Part shown: positions 1 through 9,009 of the stretch, piece by piece
How the letters are laid out: each line of letters opens with the position of its first letter
Numbering within the stretch: position 1 is the stretch's first letter
Assembly: GCF_011038645.2 (NCBI RefSeq)
Contig: NZ_CP064955.1
Span: forward strand, 496,001 to 560,000
DNA length: 64,000 nucleotides
Origin: Corynebacterium qintianiae
GTDB lineage: Bacteria > Actinomycetota > Actinomycetes > Mycobacteriales > Mycobacteriaceae
Direction: 5' to 3'
Notes under the pieces: model-generated
The model's database searches: none
What the model saw: only the letters and a program-made list of their open reading frames with translations
What the model was told of the DNA's origin: nothing
Translations under genes and position numbers: made by a program

Positions 1-91
1 GCGTCAGGTCCCGCGCTTGCGAGGGGGCCGCCTGAATGTCGCGGACGCGCCTGGAGTGTTGCCTGGTGTTCCGCCGGGAGTTCTCGGTCAC
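1..91 (-). CDS. 5' end of a divergent gene (partial), possibly LCP-family
   Basis: An open minus-strand frame starts at a GTG at 91 and runs off the window edge with no stop, giving about 30 residues beginning MTENSRRNTRQHSRRVRD. A minus-strand TATACT hexamer (105-100) lies 8 nt before the GTG, which fits a leaderless start. In corynebacteria a LytR-CpsA-Psr protein is often divergent from wbbL. That is the only reason for the family suggestion, because the visible part is just the charged N-terminus. Confidence 0.4.
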   Translation of the reverse strand, partial: MTENSRRNTRQHSRRVRDIQAAPSQARDLT

Positions 92-175
92 GAATCGGAA
101 GTATACGACATGCCCAACTTGACCCGTGTGCCGCAACAGGGCATTTCACGTGTGCCTGACTAGGCTGTTGCCATT

Positions 176-1057
176 GTGATGAAACCTGCTCCGCCGCTGG
201 CCGTGATAACGGTGACGTTCTCACCGGGACGCCACCTACGCGCCCTCGCCGATTCCCTTGAGACCGCTTCCGCCGGGCCTACCGTGCTAGTGTGCGCGGA
301 CAACGGATCCACCGATGGAGCCCCGGAGGCGCTCGCCGCCAAACGAGAGGGCGTCGAGGTGTTCTCGACAGGGGGCAACATTGGTTACGGTGCGGCGATT
401 AATGCCGCGGTGAAGCGTTTGGAAGGGCGTCGAGAAGCGGGTGAAATCGACGGCGATTTCTTCCTTATCACCAATCCCGACGTCCGCTTCACCCCGGGCT
501 CGGTCGACGCGCTAATGGCCTGCGCCCAGCGCGAGCCGAAGGTGGGCGCGGCGGGCCCGAGGATCGAGGAGGCGGACGGCTCCGCCTACCCCAGCGCGCG
601 GGCTGTGCCGGGCCTGTTCACGGGCAGCGGGCACGCTTTGCTTTACGACGTCTGGCCGGACAACCCGTTTTCCGCCGCGTACCGCTCCAACAACGACATG
701 GAAGTGCAGCGGACCGCCGGCTGGTTGTCCGGCGCCTGCTTGCTCGTGCGCTGGGGCGCATTCGACGATATCGGCGGATTCGACGAGCGCTACTTCATGT
801 ACCTCGAGGACGTCGACTTCGGCGACCGCCTGAACCGTGCCGGGTGGGACAACCTCTACTGCCCGTCATCGGTAATCAAGCACGATCAGGGCCACGTCGC
901 CGGCAAGCACTCGCGTGTCACGGTGCCCGCGCACCACAAGTCGGCGTACCGTTTTCAGGCGGACAGGCACCCCGCGTGGTGGCAGGCGCCGCTGCGCTGG
1001 GCCCTCTGGTGCGGGCTGCAGATCCGTGGCATGTTCCAGCTGACGAAAGGCTCCTAA
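176..1057 (+). CDS. wbbL: Family 2 glycosyltransferase, WbbL-like rhamnosyltransferase
   Basis: Probably transfers rhamnose from dTDP-rhamnose to GlcNAc-PP-decaprenol, building the linker between peptidoglycan and arabinogalactan at the inner face of the membrane. The 293-residue product has a GT-A fold start (VITVTFSPG), the CADNGSTDG nucleotide-binding stretch, an ITNPDVRF metal-binding region and the C-terminal GGFDERYFMYLEDVDF motif typical of bacterial rhamnosyltransferases. The start is GTG 176 or the adjacent ATG 179. A TAGGCT hexamer at 161-166 may be the -10. It lies 2 nt before a nucleotidyltransferase gene, so the two are probably cotranscribed. The rhamnose and linker assignment rests on family resemblance and gene order. 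Confidence 0.85.
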   Translation: MMKPAPPLAVITVTFSPGRHLRALADSLETASAGPTVLVCADNGSTDGAPEALAAKREGVEVFSTGGNIGYGAAINAAVKRLEGRREAGEIDGDFFLITNPDVRFTPGSVDALMACAQREPKVGAAGPRIEEADGSAYPSARAVPGLFTGSGHALLYDVWPDNPFSAAYRSNNDMEVQRTAGWLSGACLLVRWGAFDDIGGFDERYFMYLEDVDFGDRLNRAGWDNLYCPSSVIKHDQGHVAGKHSRVTVPAHHKSAYRFQADRHPAWWQAPLRWALWCGLQIRGMFQLTKGS

Positions 1058-1059
1058 GA

Positions 1060-2139
1060 ATGGCAGATCCAGCTCGCACCGACGCCGTCATCCTGGTTGG
1101 CGGGCGCGGCACGAGGCTGCGGCCCCTGACGGTGTCCACGCCCAAGCCCATGCTCCCGACCGCCGGCTTCCCCTTCCTCAGCCACTTGCTGGCGAGGATC
1201 CGCGCCGCTGGCATGCGGCATGTCGTCCTCGGAACCTCGTTCAAGGCGGAGGTGTTTGAGACTTACTTCGGCGACGGGTCCGAGTGGGGCCTGGAGATCG
1301 ACTACGTGGTGGAGGAGGAGGCGCTGGGTACCGGCGGCGCGATCCGCAACGTCGTTGACAAGCTGCGCTACGACAACGCCATGGTGTTCAACGGCGATGT
1401 CCTCTCCGGAGCCAACCTTGCAGAGATTTTGCAGACGCACACGGCGAAGGACGCGGACGTCACCCTGCACCTCGTGCGCGTGCCCGATCCGCGGGCGTTC
1501 GGCTGCGTGCCGACGGACAGCGACGGCAACGTCCTGGAGTTTCTGGAGAAGACCCCGGACCCGCCGACCGACCAGATCAACGCCGGTTGCTACGTGTTCA
1601 AGCGCTCCGTTATCGAGCAGATTCCGGCGGGCAGGGTTGTGTCAGTCGAGCGCGAGACCTTCCCGGGCTTGCTGTCCGGAGGGGCGAAGATCGCAGGACA
1701 CGTCGACACGTCGTACTGGCGTGACATGGGTAGGCCGGACGATTTTGTCGAGGGCTCCTCCGACCTCGTCCGCGGCATCGCCTACTCGCCGCTGTTGGAG
1801 GGGCGGACCGGAGAGGCATTTGTGGATGAGAGCGCCGGCATCGCCGGGGGAGTGATCCTCATGGGCGGGACAACTATCGGTCGCGGCAGCGACATCGGGG
1901 CGGGGTGCCGCGTGGACGACAGCGTTATTTTCGACGGCGTCACCATCGAGCCCGGTGCCGTGGTCCGCAGCTCTATCATCGCCGCCGGGGCGCGCATCGG
2001 CGCCAACTCGCGGGTCGTCGATTGTGTGATCGGCGAGGGCGCCCAGATTGGTGCGCGTTGCGAGCTGCAAGGCGGAATGAGGGTGTGGCCGGGGGTCGTC
2101 ATCCCAGACTCGGGCGTCAGATTCTCCCCCGACGCGTAG
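1060..2139 (+). CDS. manC: Mannose-1-phosphate guanylyltransferase-type nucleotidyltransferase
   Basis: Likely makes GDP-mannose from mannose-1-phosphate and GTP for lipomannan, LAM and PIM synthesis. The 359-residue product has an N-terminal Rossmann-type nucleotidyltransferase domain with the signature LVGGRGTRLRPLT, the metal/sugar loop FNGDVLSG, and a C-terminal left-handed beta-helix of hexapeptide repeats (residues about 250-345, rich in IG/GA pairs). The ATG at 1060 was chosen because it follows the wbbL stop by 2 nt with AGG upstream; the open frame extends further upstream but only inside wbbL. The family was once called RmlA2 in mycolata, so a glucose-1-phosphate substrate cannot be excluded from sequence alone. 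Confidence 0.85.
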   Translation: MADPARTDAVILVGGRGTRLRPLTVSTPKPMLPTAGFPFLSHLLARIRAAGMRHVVLGTSFKAEVFETYFGDGSEWGLEIDYVVEEEALGTGGAIRNVVDKLRYDNAMVFNGDVLSGANLAEILQTHTAKDADVTLHLVRVPDPRAFGCVPTDSDGNVLEFLEKTPDPPTDQINAGCYVFKRSVIEQIPAGRVVSVERETFPGLLSGGAKIAGHVDTSYWRDMGRPDDFVEGSSDLVRGIAYSPLLEGRTGEAFVDESAGIAGGVILMGGTTIGRGSDIGAGCRVDDSVIFDGVTIEPGAVVRSSIIAAGARIGANSRVVDCVIGEGAQIGARCELQGGMRVWPGVVIPDSGVRFSPDA

Positions 2140-2385
2140 CGACACGCCGAACGGGCGCCGTATAGTCACGTTTCCATAAACGGCCACAACATGTAGTACC
2201 CCCGCTTCGCACCCCCTTCGCACCGCAATTGTTACTAGTGTGACTCGTGTTGCGTATGACGTTGCTGACCTACGCGTGTCCGCGGCTCACCGCTGCAAAA
2301 TGTTGCGGCTATTTAGGGCCACGGTGTGTAATCGGCGGTAGGAATCACAGGGATGTAAGCAACCACAACGGAGGAAGGGGACGGC
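2140..2385. promoter_or_regulatory. Intergenic leader of whiB2
   Basis: About 245 nt without a credible gene. The strong ribosome-binding site GGAGGAAGGG (around 2370-2379) precedes the GTG of whiB2, so this transcript is led, unlike many neighbours. Several AT-rich hexamers could act as -10 (for example TACTAG and TATTTA), but I cannot choose between them. No terminator hairpin was seen after manC. Confidence 0.4.
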
Positions 2386-2685
2386 GTGGACAATATGGCT
2401 GACAGCGCTATTCTCCGTGGCGCAGCTGCGGGCGGGATGACCCTCGATGAACTTTTCGGCACGGTCGAGCAGGAGTGGCAGGATCAGGCCCTCTGCGCAC
2501 AGACCGACCCCGAGGCCTTCTTTCCCGAGAAGGGCGGCTCCACCCGCGAGGCGAAGCGCATCTGCCAAGCCTGCCCGGTCCGCGACGAGTGCCTCGAGTA
2601 CGCCCTCGAGCACGACGAGCGCTTCGGTATCTGGGGCGGGCTATCCGACCGCGAGCGGCGCCGTTTGAAAAAGCAGATCGGCTAG
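2386..2685 (+). CDS. whcD: WhiB-family iron-sulfur transcription factor (WhiB2/WhcD type)
   Basis: A 99-residue Wbl protein that should bind a [4Fe-4S] cluster through Cys37, Cys60, Cys63 and Cys69 (C-x22-C-x2-C-x5-C). The G[I/V]WGG turn (residues 81-85) and a basic C-terminus (RERRRLKKQ) contact sigma-A and DNA in this family. Position next to wbbL/manC and manB matches WhiB2 (mycobacteria) and WhcD (corynebacteria), regulators of cell division and septation. The start is GTG 2386 with a strong ribosome-binding site; ATG 2395 is an in-frame alternative. Confidence 0.92.
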   Translation: MDNMADSAILRGAAAGGMTLDELFGTVEQEWQDQALCAQTDPEAFFPEKGGSTREAKRICQACPVRDECLEYALEHDERFGIWGGLSDRERRRLKKQIG

Positions 2686-2704
2686 ACCCGACCCGGCCCC
2701 GCGA

Positions 2705-3190
2705 TCACCAGCCGAACTCGGGGTCGAGGTCCCGCGGGTCCATGTTCAGGTGCTGCGCCACCAGGGCCGTCAGGATCCAGGTCAGTAGCTCGGAGCGCTC
2801 GGTGGCGGACTTCGCGCGTTGTTCCACCGGCATGCGGAATACAACGATGCGCGCCCTTGTGGGATTCCCGTTCCGGTCCACGCCTGCAGCGAGCACCCTC
2901 CCGAGTGGAACCGGCCCGTCGGCAACGATGTCGTCCGGCATCACCGAATCCGGCCGCAACCGCATGCGCGGAATCGTGTCAACGGCGAGATCGACCCCGG
3001 CCAGCTGCTCGAAATACGCGTTGTGCAACGGCGCGTAGGCTTCCAGCACCATCTGGTCGAACGCCATCGAGCGCGTCCGGTAGCGGGGGACCGCGACGGG
3101 AAGCAGCGGGCCGCGAGGCCCCCGCGCGCGACGGTCGCGCGCGGGGCGCAGGTGCAGCGGCTGCGGCTGCGAAGGGTTTGCCGGGCTCAT
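2705..3190 (-). CDS. Rv3259-like protein assigned to a metallopeptidase family
   Basis: 161 residues with a Pro/Arg-rich N-terminus (about 1-40), then a compact conserved domain ending in LNMDPRDLDPEFGW. It resembles the actinobacterial family usually named metallopeptidase family protein that sits beside whiB2 and manB. No HExxH zinc motif is present, so peptidase activity is doubtful. The start is ATG 3190, preceded on the minus strand by TATCAT (3204-3199) at 8 nt, consistent with a leaderless transcript. It is divergent from the DUF3499 gene. Confidence 0.7.
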   Translation of the reverse strand: MSPANPSQPQPLHLRPARDRRARGPRGPLLPVAVPRYRTRSMAFDQMVLEAYAPLHNAYFEQLAGVDLAVDTIPRMRLRPDSVMPDDIVADGPVPLGRVLAAGVDRNGNPTRARIVVFRMPVEQRAKSATERSELLTWILTALVAQHLNMDPRDLDPEFGW

Positions 3191-3284
3191 AGGCCACTAT
3201 GATAGGACTGGCTTGCGGCGGCCGGCGGCGGCCACGCCGCGTGTCACCCGCCGTATCTCAAGGAGAGGTTTAGACTTGGGCCCC

Positions 3285-3770
3285 GTGAACACTTTCCGTC
3301 GTTGCTGCCGTCCAGGCTGCGGCAGGCCCGCCGTAGCAACGCTCATCTACGCGTACGCGGACTCCACGGCGGTTGTCGGCCCCCTCGCACCCGTCGCCGA
3401 GCCCCACTCGTGGGACCTGTGCGAACGCCACTCCGCCAACATCTCCGCCCCCGTCGGGTGGGACATGGTGCGCGTCGAGCACGTTGAGATCGACGATGAC
3501 GAGTTGGAGAATATGGACGAGGCGGACCTGACCGCGCTCGCCGAGGCGGTCAGAGAGGCCGGCCGCGTCACCACTGGGCTCGTCGACACAAGCCAGGACC
3601 CCATCGAATACGCGGCCAACCACGACTTCGGCGACCCGGGCACATCCAACCACCCGGTGCACCGGACGAAAAGAGTGGAGGAGCAAGTTACCGCGGCTAA
3701 GCAGGCGCGACGCTCGCACCTTCGCGTGGTGCCAGACCCGTCCCACGAGAATGTCGAGGGCGGCAACTAG
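3285..3770 (+). CDS. DUF3499 family protein
   Basis: A 161-residue protein of unknown function, conserved in actinobacteria upstream of the phosphomannomutase gene. The N-terminus carries a cysteine cluster (RRCCRPGCGRPA) and a later WDLCERH, which together look like a small zinc-ribbon. The second half is acidic and probably disordered. I start it at GTG 3285 because TAGACT (3271-3276) lies 8 nt before it, the leaderless arrangement used by its neighbours, and because the conserved domain begins there. The longer frame from 3213 is Arg-rich and looks non-coding. Confidence 0.8.
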   Translation: MNTFRRCCRPGCGRPAVATLIYAYADSTAVVGPLAPVAEPHSWDLCERHSANISAPVGWDMVRVEHVEIDDDELENMDEADLTALAEAVREAGRVTTGLVDTSQDPIEYAANHDFGDPGTSNHPVHRTKRVEEQVTAAKQARRSHLRVVPDPSHENVEGGN

Positions 3771-3780
3771 GATTGCCGCC

Positions 3781-5154
3781 ATGGCAATCGAGCACACGGC
3801 AGAGTCCCTCACGAGGGTCATCAAAGCGTACGACATCCGCGGCATCGTCGGCGAGAGCGTCGACGAGGACTTCATGTCCGCCGTCGGCTCGGCTTTTGCG
3901 CATCTCCTGCGCGACGAGGGGGAGACACGGATCGCCGTCGGCCACGACATGCGGCCGTCCTCACCCGCCCTTTCCCAAGCATTCGCCGACGGTGCCACCT
4001 CCCAGGGGCTCGACGTTGTCGCGCTGGGCCTGACGTCCACCGACGAGCTCTACTTCGCATCGGGCACGCTGGGGTGCGCCGGGGCGATGTTCACGGCCTC
4101 GCATAACCCGGCGGCCTACAACGGCATCAAGCTCTGCCGCGCCGGGGCGAGCCCGGTGAGTACCGCCACCGGGCTCGCGGACATCGCGCGGATGGTTGTC
4201 GAGGGAGTGCCGGAGTACGGGGGCGTGCGCGGGGGCGTCGACAAGCGAGATGTGTTGGATGAATATGCCGCGTTCCTCCGCGAGCTGGTGCCCGTGCCAT
4301 CGCGCCGGCGCCTCGTGGTGGCCGTCGACGCCGCCAACGGCATGGCGGGGCTGACCGTCCCGGCCGTGCTCGGTGACGTGGACCTGCGCCCGCTGTACTT
4401 CGAGCTGGACGGCACGTTCCCCAACCACGAGGCGAACCCGCTCAACCCCGACAATCTCAAGGACCTGCAGAAGTTTGTGCTCGACCAGGGGGCAGACATC
4501 GGGCTCGCCTTCGACGGTGACGCCGACCGCTGTTTCGTGGTCGACGAGCGGGGGTTGCCCGTGTCGCCCTCGGCAATCTCTGCTCTGGTGGCCTCCCGCA
4601 CCCTCGCCGAGCATCCGGGCGCCACCATCATCCACAACGCGATCACGTCGCGCGCGGTCCCGGAGATCATCACGGAGCGTGGCGGCACTGCCGTGCGCAC
4701 CCGCGTGGGGCACTCCTACATCAAGGCGCACATGGCGGAGACCGGCGCGAAGTTCGGCGGGGAGCACTCAGCCCACTATTACTTCGCAGATTTCTTCAAC
4801 GCCGACTCGGGTCTGCTCGCCGCCCTGCACGTGCTCGCCGCCCTCGATGAGCAGGACCGCCCGCTGAGCGAACTCATGGCGGAGTACGACCGCTACGCGT
4901 CTTCCGGTGAGATCAACTCTGAGGTCGCCGACCAAGAGGCGGCCACGGCGCGGGTTGTGGAGGCGTTCGCGGACCGCGCCACGTCGATCGACCACCTCGA
5001 CGGCGCCACCGTCACGGTGAGCGAAAACCCCCCGGTATGGTTCAACGTCCGCGCCTCTAACACGGAGCCGTTGCTGCGGCTCAACGCGGAGGCGCCGAAC
5101 CAGGCACAGGTGGATGATCTGGTGCGCGAGGTGCTGGGCATTATCCGGGCCTGA
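3781..5154 (+). CDS. manB: Phosphomannomutase/phosphoglucomutase
   Basis: Interconverts hexose-6-phosphate and hexose-1-phosphate, supplying mannose-1-phosphate to the GDP-mannose pathway. The 457-residue alpha-D-phosphohexomutase has the KAYDIRG N-terminal motif, the phosphoserine loop TASHNPAAYNG (around residue 107), the Mg2+-binding loop FDGDADR, the sugar-specificity loop GGEHSAHYYF and the C-terminal phosphate-binding SNTEPLLRLN. ATG 3781 is preferred over the GTG at 3751 because TAGGAT (3768-3773) sits 7 nt before it. It follows the DUF3499 gene by 10 nt. Confidence 0.92.
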   Translation: MAIEHTAESLTRVIKAYDIRGIVGESVDEDFMSAVGSAFAHLLRDEGETRIAVGHDMRPSSPALSQAFADGATSQGLDVVALGLTSTDELYFASGTLGCAGAMFTASHNPAAYNGIKLCRAGASPVSTATGLADIARMVVEGVPEYGGVRGGVDKRDVLDEYAAFLRELVPVPSRRRLVVAVDAANGMAGLTVPAVLGDVDLRPLYFELDGTFPNHEANPLNPDNLKDLQKFVLDQGADIGLAFDGDADRCFVVDERGLPVSPSAISALVASRTLAEHPGATIIHNAITSRAVPEIITERGGTAVRTRVGHSYIKAHMAETGAKFGGEHSAHYYFADFFNADSGLLAALHVLAALDEQDRPLSELMAEYDRYASSGEINSEVADQEAATARVVEAFADRATSIDHLDGATVTVSENPPVWFNVRASNTEPLLRLNAEAPNQAQVDDLVREVLGIIRA

Positions 5155-5175
5155 GACACCCGTAGTCTGGGCGGC

Positions 5176-6162
5176 ATGGACGACAGACTGTACTACGAAG
5201 GCGCCGGATCCTACGACACCGAGGCGGTGCGGTTCTTCGACACCGCGCACGAGGGGGCCCAGTTGCGTGCCGTAGCTCAGGCAGTGGACAGGTTCGAGGG
5301 TCTCCGCGGCGTCCAGGCCCGCAGCGTTGTCGTCGTGGGTGTCGACAACGCCTCCCGGGCCATGGCGCGCGCGGTGGCGGACCTGCGGGCCCCGCTGCGG
5401 TTGCCCGTCGTGGTGGCCTCAGTTCTTCCCGGCTACGTTGGGCCCCTGGACGTTGTCGTCGTGGTTGGAGACGCCGCTGACAGCGAAGACGCGTCGCGCG
5501 CCCTCATTACGGCAGCTGCCCGTGGCGCCGAGACGGTTCTCGCGGGTCCAGGAACGGGCCCGCTTATCGACGACGCCCCCGACGCGACCCTTGTCATCCC
5601 CGCGCTTCCCACGGCAGTAGGGGCGTCCCCGCTGCGGGCTTTCGGGACGGTGGCAGCCGTAGTGGACGCGTTTGTGGAGCCGGGTGAGGTGATCCGGCAG
5701 CGGTTGGAGACCGTGGCCGGGGAAGTCGACCACGAACTCGAAACCCTTTCTCCGGAGCGAGACGAATCAGTGAACGCGGCACGGCAGCTGCGGGCGTTTG
5801 TCGCGGGTGCCCGCGTCATCCACACAGGGTTCGAGCGCTGTGGTTTGGCCGTGGCGCAGTCGGCGGCCCAGCTGTGGTCAGCTAAGGGCATCCCGTCCGG
5901 GTTTGTCGAGCGCGACGAGCTCACCGCCGCCACGCAGGAATCAACGGCGGCGTCGGTGTCGGATATTTTCCACGACCCCTTTATCGACGGCGGTCTGCGC
6001 CCGGAACCCATCAAAACGGTCGTGTGGAATCATGATGGGCCCGTGATGGCGAACTCGAGGGCCGAGGGATGCGAGCCTTCAGCCTCCGGAGAAGACGGGA
6101 CAGTGGCTCGGCTGCTCGTGCGGGCGCTGGCGGCGACGGTAATGAACGACCCGCTTAGCTGA
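5176..6162 (+). CDS. TobH-like protein (Rv3256c-type)
   Basis: A 328-residue protein of unknown biochemical function, conserved next to manB in mycolata, sometimes named TobH and distantly like SIS/phosphoglucose-isomerase folds. Visible features are an N-terminal YYEGAGSYDTE stretch, alternating beta/alpha segments with VVVVGVD and VVVVVGDAADSED strands, and a C-terminal domain from about residue 210. TAGTCT (5163-5168) lies 7 nt before ATG 5176. In relatives manA commonly follows; here the next gene is on the opposite strand and overlaps by 8 nt. Confidence 0.7.
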   Translation: MDDRLYYEGAGSYDTEAVRFFDTAHEGAQLRAVAQAVDRFEGLRGVQARSVVVVGVDNASRAMARAVADLRAPLRLPVVVASVLPGYVGPLDVVVVVGDAADSEDASRALITAAARGAETVLAGPGTGPLIDDAPDATLVIPALPTAVGASPLRAFGTVAAVVDAFVEPGEVIRQRLETVAGEVDHELETLSPERDESVNAARQLRAFVAGARVIHTGFERCGLAVAQSAAQLWSAKGIPSGFVERDELTAATQESTAASVSDIFHDPFIDGGLRPEPIKTVVWNHDGPVMANSRAEGCEPSASGEDGTVARLLVRALAATVMNDPLS

Positions 6163-6922
6163 GCATCCCGCGGAAGCGCTCCCACCACGGGAGGGGGTCC
6201 GCAGATGAGGGGACGCCCTGCTGCACCGTTGCTGGCTGCTCCTGCGCGGGGGCGGGCGCCTGCTGTGCTGGGGCTTGCTGGGTCGGCGCAGGCTGGTCCT
6301 GCACAGGCGCCGACTGCGGCGCTGCCTCCTGTGCGTGGGTGGAAGCAGTCGCTTCCTCCGCCGGCTCCTGCGCGGCCGTCGCGGTGGCGGGTTCCGAAGT
6401 TGCTGCGCTGCTTGCGCTCGCCGTAGCGGGCTGCGTCGGCGACACGGCGGGCTGGGAGGTGGCGGCGGCCTCCGGCTCAGCGGTCTGCGCGGTCTCGCGT
6501 TCTGCGGTCGCGCCTGAACGAAGTCCGTCCTCCGAGGCCGGGGCGACTGACGTCGGGATCACGTTAGACGGCCGGTAGACCTGGGTTGGGGAGACGTCGT
6601 GCGGTGCCGCGTTGACCACCGCGTTCGGCGGCAAAAGCGGGTCGTCCGCGTGGTTGCGCGCGCCTTCGGCGGCGGTGCGGGGTGCCAGCAACTGCGTGTC
6701 GCCAGCGGACGCCTGCGTAGTGGAAACGGATTCTGGCGCTGTGCGAGGCGGCGTTGAGCTCCGTGCAGTGTCGCTCACAGTCGCCTCGACCGCATCCGCC
6801 TGGTAAGAGGTGTCCGCGGATGTCGAGGGCGCGGACATCTTCCACACCAACAATCCCACGCAGATAGCGAGAACAAGACCTACCGCCATGAACACGGTGA
6901 CAAGGCGCCTCGATTCGCTCAT
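6155..6922 (-). CDS. Membrane-anchored Ala/Pro/Thr-rich protein, unknown function
   Basis: 255 residues: a short basic N-terminus, one transmembrane helix (about 7-29, VTVFMAVGLVLAICVGLLVW), then a long low-complexity extracytoplasmic region rich in Ala, Ser, Thr and Pro, ending in Gln/Pro/Ala repeats (QQAPAQQAPAPAQEQP). The last residues PLPWWERFRGMLS form a possible small amphipathic tail. GGAGGGGG stands just before ATG 6922. I do not recognise the family; composition suggests a cell-wall spanning or spacer protein. The gene occupies the place where manA is often found. Confidence 0.65.
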   Translation of the reverse strand: MSESRRLVTVFMAVGLVLAICVGLLVWKMSAPSTSADTSYQADAVEATVSDTARSSTPPRTAPESVSTTQASAGDTQLLAPRTAAEGARNHADDPLLPPNAVVNAAPHDVSPTQVYRPSNVIPTSVAPASEDGLRSGATAERETAQTAEPEAAATSQPAVSPTQPATASASSAATSEPATATAAQEPAEEATASTHAQEAAPQSAPVQDQPAPTQQAPAQQAPAPAQEQPATVQQGVPSSADPLPWWERFRGMLS

Positions 6923-6943
6923 GTCTTGCCCCCTCCAGGTTTT

Positions 6944-6959
6944 GTCACAGCTTGGTAAC
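6944..6959 (-). promoter_or_regulatory. MtrA-like motif upstream of the membrane-protein gene
   Basis: GTCAC at 6944-6948 and GTAAC at 6955-6959 are separated by 6 nt, the spacing of the direct-repeat motifs reported for MtrA-type regulators. The site lies about 22-37 bp upstream of ATG 6922. It is inference from a short motif; mtrA itself is 2.7 kb away. Confidence 0.3.
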
Positions 6960-7114
6960 AGTTTTATTCCGTCTGTGCTTTTATAGCACGTCAGTGATGA
7001 TTTGGGAAGCGGGCGGGAGGTCGGAGGTGGAACGCGGCAGTCAGATGGCGTACTAAGGGGATAGCACTACGGTTAACCGTTTCACCCTCCGCAGCAACGA
7101 TAGGAGCAATACCC

Positions 7115-7468
7115 ATGAGCGCCTGGGACAAGGACATTCTATCCGACGATGTCAACATCGAGTTCCTGGACGAGCTCGCCGATCTGGATCCCGACGATAT
7201 CGTCGAAGCCGTCCGGGACGCAGTGCTCCTCGCGGCGAATCCGGAATCGGCGAAGGCGGACGAGATTTCCAACGGCCGCGCCGCCGCCACCATCGCGGCG
7301 ATTTGGGCAGGGGCGCCGTTCAGCGCTGGCGACGTCGCTGATGCTTACCCCTTCATCAGGTCCATTGACGCGGACATCGACGAGAAACTGGCAGAAGCCG
7401 CCATTTCGGTGCTGGAGAACGTGGACACAGAAGAAGACATCGATCAGTACATCGAAGCGCTCTCGTAG
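7115..7468 (+). CDS. Small acidic protein, DUF4259-like
   Basis: 117 residues, strongly acidic. It begins MSAWDKDILSDDVNIEFLDEL, the W-x-x-x-[IL]-x-[DS]-[DE] start typical of DUF4259 proteins, followed by a helical domain. ATAGGAGC ahead of ATG 7115 gives a reasonable ribosome-binding site. Function unknown. It is a separate unit between the divergent membrane-protein gene and sahH. Confidence 0.65.
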   Translation: MSAWDKDILSDDVNIEFLDELADLDPDDIVEAVRDAVLLAANPESAKADEISNGRAAATIAAIWAGAPFSAGDVADAYPFIRSIDADIDEKLAEAAISVLENVDTEEDIDQYIEALS

Positions 7469-7552
7469 AGTCTCCGGGGGCCGCGGTGTCTGACCCGGGG
7501 ACTAAGGTGGGAGCGAACCGTCAACCAACCCTCATCCGGGAGTAGTGAACAG

Positions 7553-9004
7553 ATGAACGACGCCAGCGGCGTGACCGACTACAAGATTGCTGACATCAGC
7601 CTGCATGAGGCCGGCCGCAAGCAGATTGAGCTCGCGGAGTACGAGATGCCTGGGCTGATGCAGCTGCGCCGCGAGTACGCCGACGAGCAACCGCTGGCAG
7701 GCGCGCGCATTTCCGGGTCGATCCACATGACCACCCAGACCGCTGTCCTCATCGAGACCCTCGTCGCGCTAGGCGCGGAGGTCCGGTGGTCTTCCTGCAA
7801 CATCTTCTCCACCGAGGACGCTGCCGCCGCTGCGGTGGTCGTCGGCAAGCATGGCACCCCGGAGGACCCGCAGGGCGTGCCCGTCTTCGCGTGGAAGGGT
7901 GAGACGCTCGAGGAGTACTGGTGGTGCGTTAACCAGATCTTCGACTGGGGCGAGGGCGTTTACCCGAACATGATCCTTGACGACGGTGGCGACGCGACCA
8001 TGGCCGTCATCAAGGGCATGGAGTTTGAAAAGGCGGGCGCCGTGCCGGAGGCGCAACCGGGTGATTCCGACGAGCTCGTGGCGTTTTACGCGATGTTGCG
8101 CGGTGCGCTTGAAGCGGAAGGCACCAGGTGGACCCGCACTGCCGACGAGGTCAAGGGTGTCACGGAAGAAACCACCACCGGCGTGCACCGTCTCTATCAC
8201 TTCGCCAAGGAAGGCGTGCTGCCGTTCCCGGCGATGAACGTCAACGACGCGGTGACCAAGTCCAAGTTCGACAACCGCTACGGCACCCGCCACTCCGTGA
8301 TCGACGGCATCAACCGTGGCACGGACGTCCTCATCGCCGGTAAAAAGGCCCTGGTCTGCGGGTACGGTGACGTGGGCAAGGGTGTCGCGGAGGCCCTTGA
8401 CGGCCAGGGCGCGATCGTCTCTGTGACGGAGATCGACCCGATCAACGCTCTCCAAGCGCTCATGGATGGGTACCGCGTAGTCACCGTCGACGAGGCGATC
8501 GCCGAGTCCGACATCGTCATTACCGCGACGGGCAATCTCGGCATCATCACTTTCGAGGACATGCTCAAGATGAAGGACCACGCCGTCCTGGGCAACATCG
8601 GTCACTTCGACAACGAGATCGACATGCACTCCCTGCTGCACCGCGACGATGTCAGTCGCACGCCTATCAAGCCGCAGGTCGACCTCTTCCATCTGCCCTC
8701 CGGCAACTCCATCATCGTCCTGTCCGAGGGGCGTCTCCTCAACCTGGGCAACGCGACCGGCCATCCGTCATTCGTGATGTCGAACTCGTTCGCGGACCAG
8801 ACCATCGCGCAGATCGAACTGTTCACCAACGGCGCGAATTACGACAACGACGTCTACCGCCTGCCGAAAAACTTGGACGAGAAGGTCGCACGCATCCATG
8901 TCGAGGCCCTCGGCGGCCGCCTCACGGAGCTGACGAAGGAGCAGGCCGAGTACATCGGTGTGGATGTCGCCGGCCCGTACAAGCCGGAGCACTACCGCTA
9001 CTAG
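7553..9004 (+). CDS. ahcY: Adenosylhomocysteinase
   Basis: Hydrolyses S-adenosylhomocysteine to adenosine and homocysteine, relieving product inhibition of methyltransferases; cytosolic, NAD-dependent, normally tetrameric. The 483-residue protein carries the [13 protein letters not shown] substrate-domain motif, [11 protein letters not shown], the [17 protein letters not shown]-binding loop, [11 protein letters not shown] and the C-terminal tail [10 protein letters not shown], including the NAD-contacting Lys and Tyr. CGGGAG upstream is the ribosome-binding site. tmk begins 6 nt after the stop, so cotranscription is likely. No SAH riboswitch was recognised in the short leader. Confidence 0.97.
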   Translation: MNDASGVTDYKIADISLHEAGRKQIELAEYEMPGLMQLRREYADEQPLAGARISGSIHMTTQTAVLIETLVALGAEVRWSSCNIFSTEDAAAAAVVVGKHGTPEDPQGVPVFAWKGETLEEYWWCVNQIFDWGEGVYPNMILDDGGDATMAVIKGMEFEKAGAVPEAQPGDSDELVAFYAMLRGALEAEGTRWTRTADEVKGVTEETTTGVHRLYHFAKEGVLPFPAMNVNDAVTKSKFDNRYGTRHSVIDGINRGTDVLIAGKKALVCGYGDVGKGVAEALDGQGAIVSVTEIDPINALQALMDGYRVVTVDEAIAESDIVITATGNLGIITFEDMLKMKDHAVLGNIGHFDNEIDMHSLLHRDDVSRTPIKPQVDLFHLPSGNSIIVLSEGRLLNLGNATGHPSFVMSNSFADQTIAQIELFTNGANYDNDVYRLPKNLDEKVARIHVEALGGRLTELTKEQAEYIGVDVAGPYKPEHYRY

Positions 9005-9009
9005 CAACT

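Noticed and set aside
7469..7552. SAH riboswitch before ahcY
   Set aside because: The spacer is 84 nt and I could not fold the conserved SAH aptamer from it; a plain ribosome-binding site explains the region.
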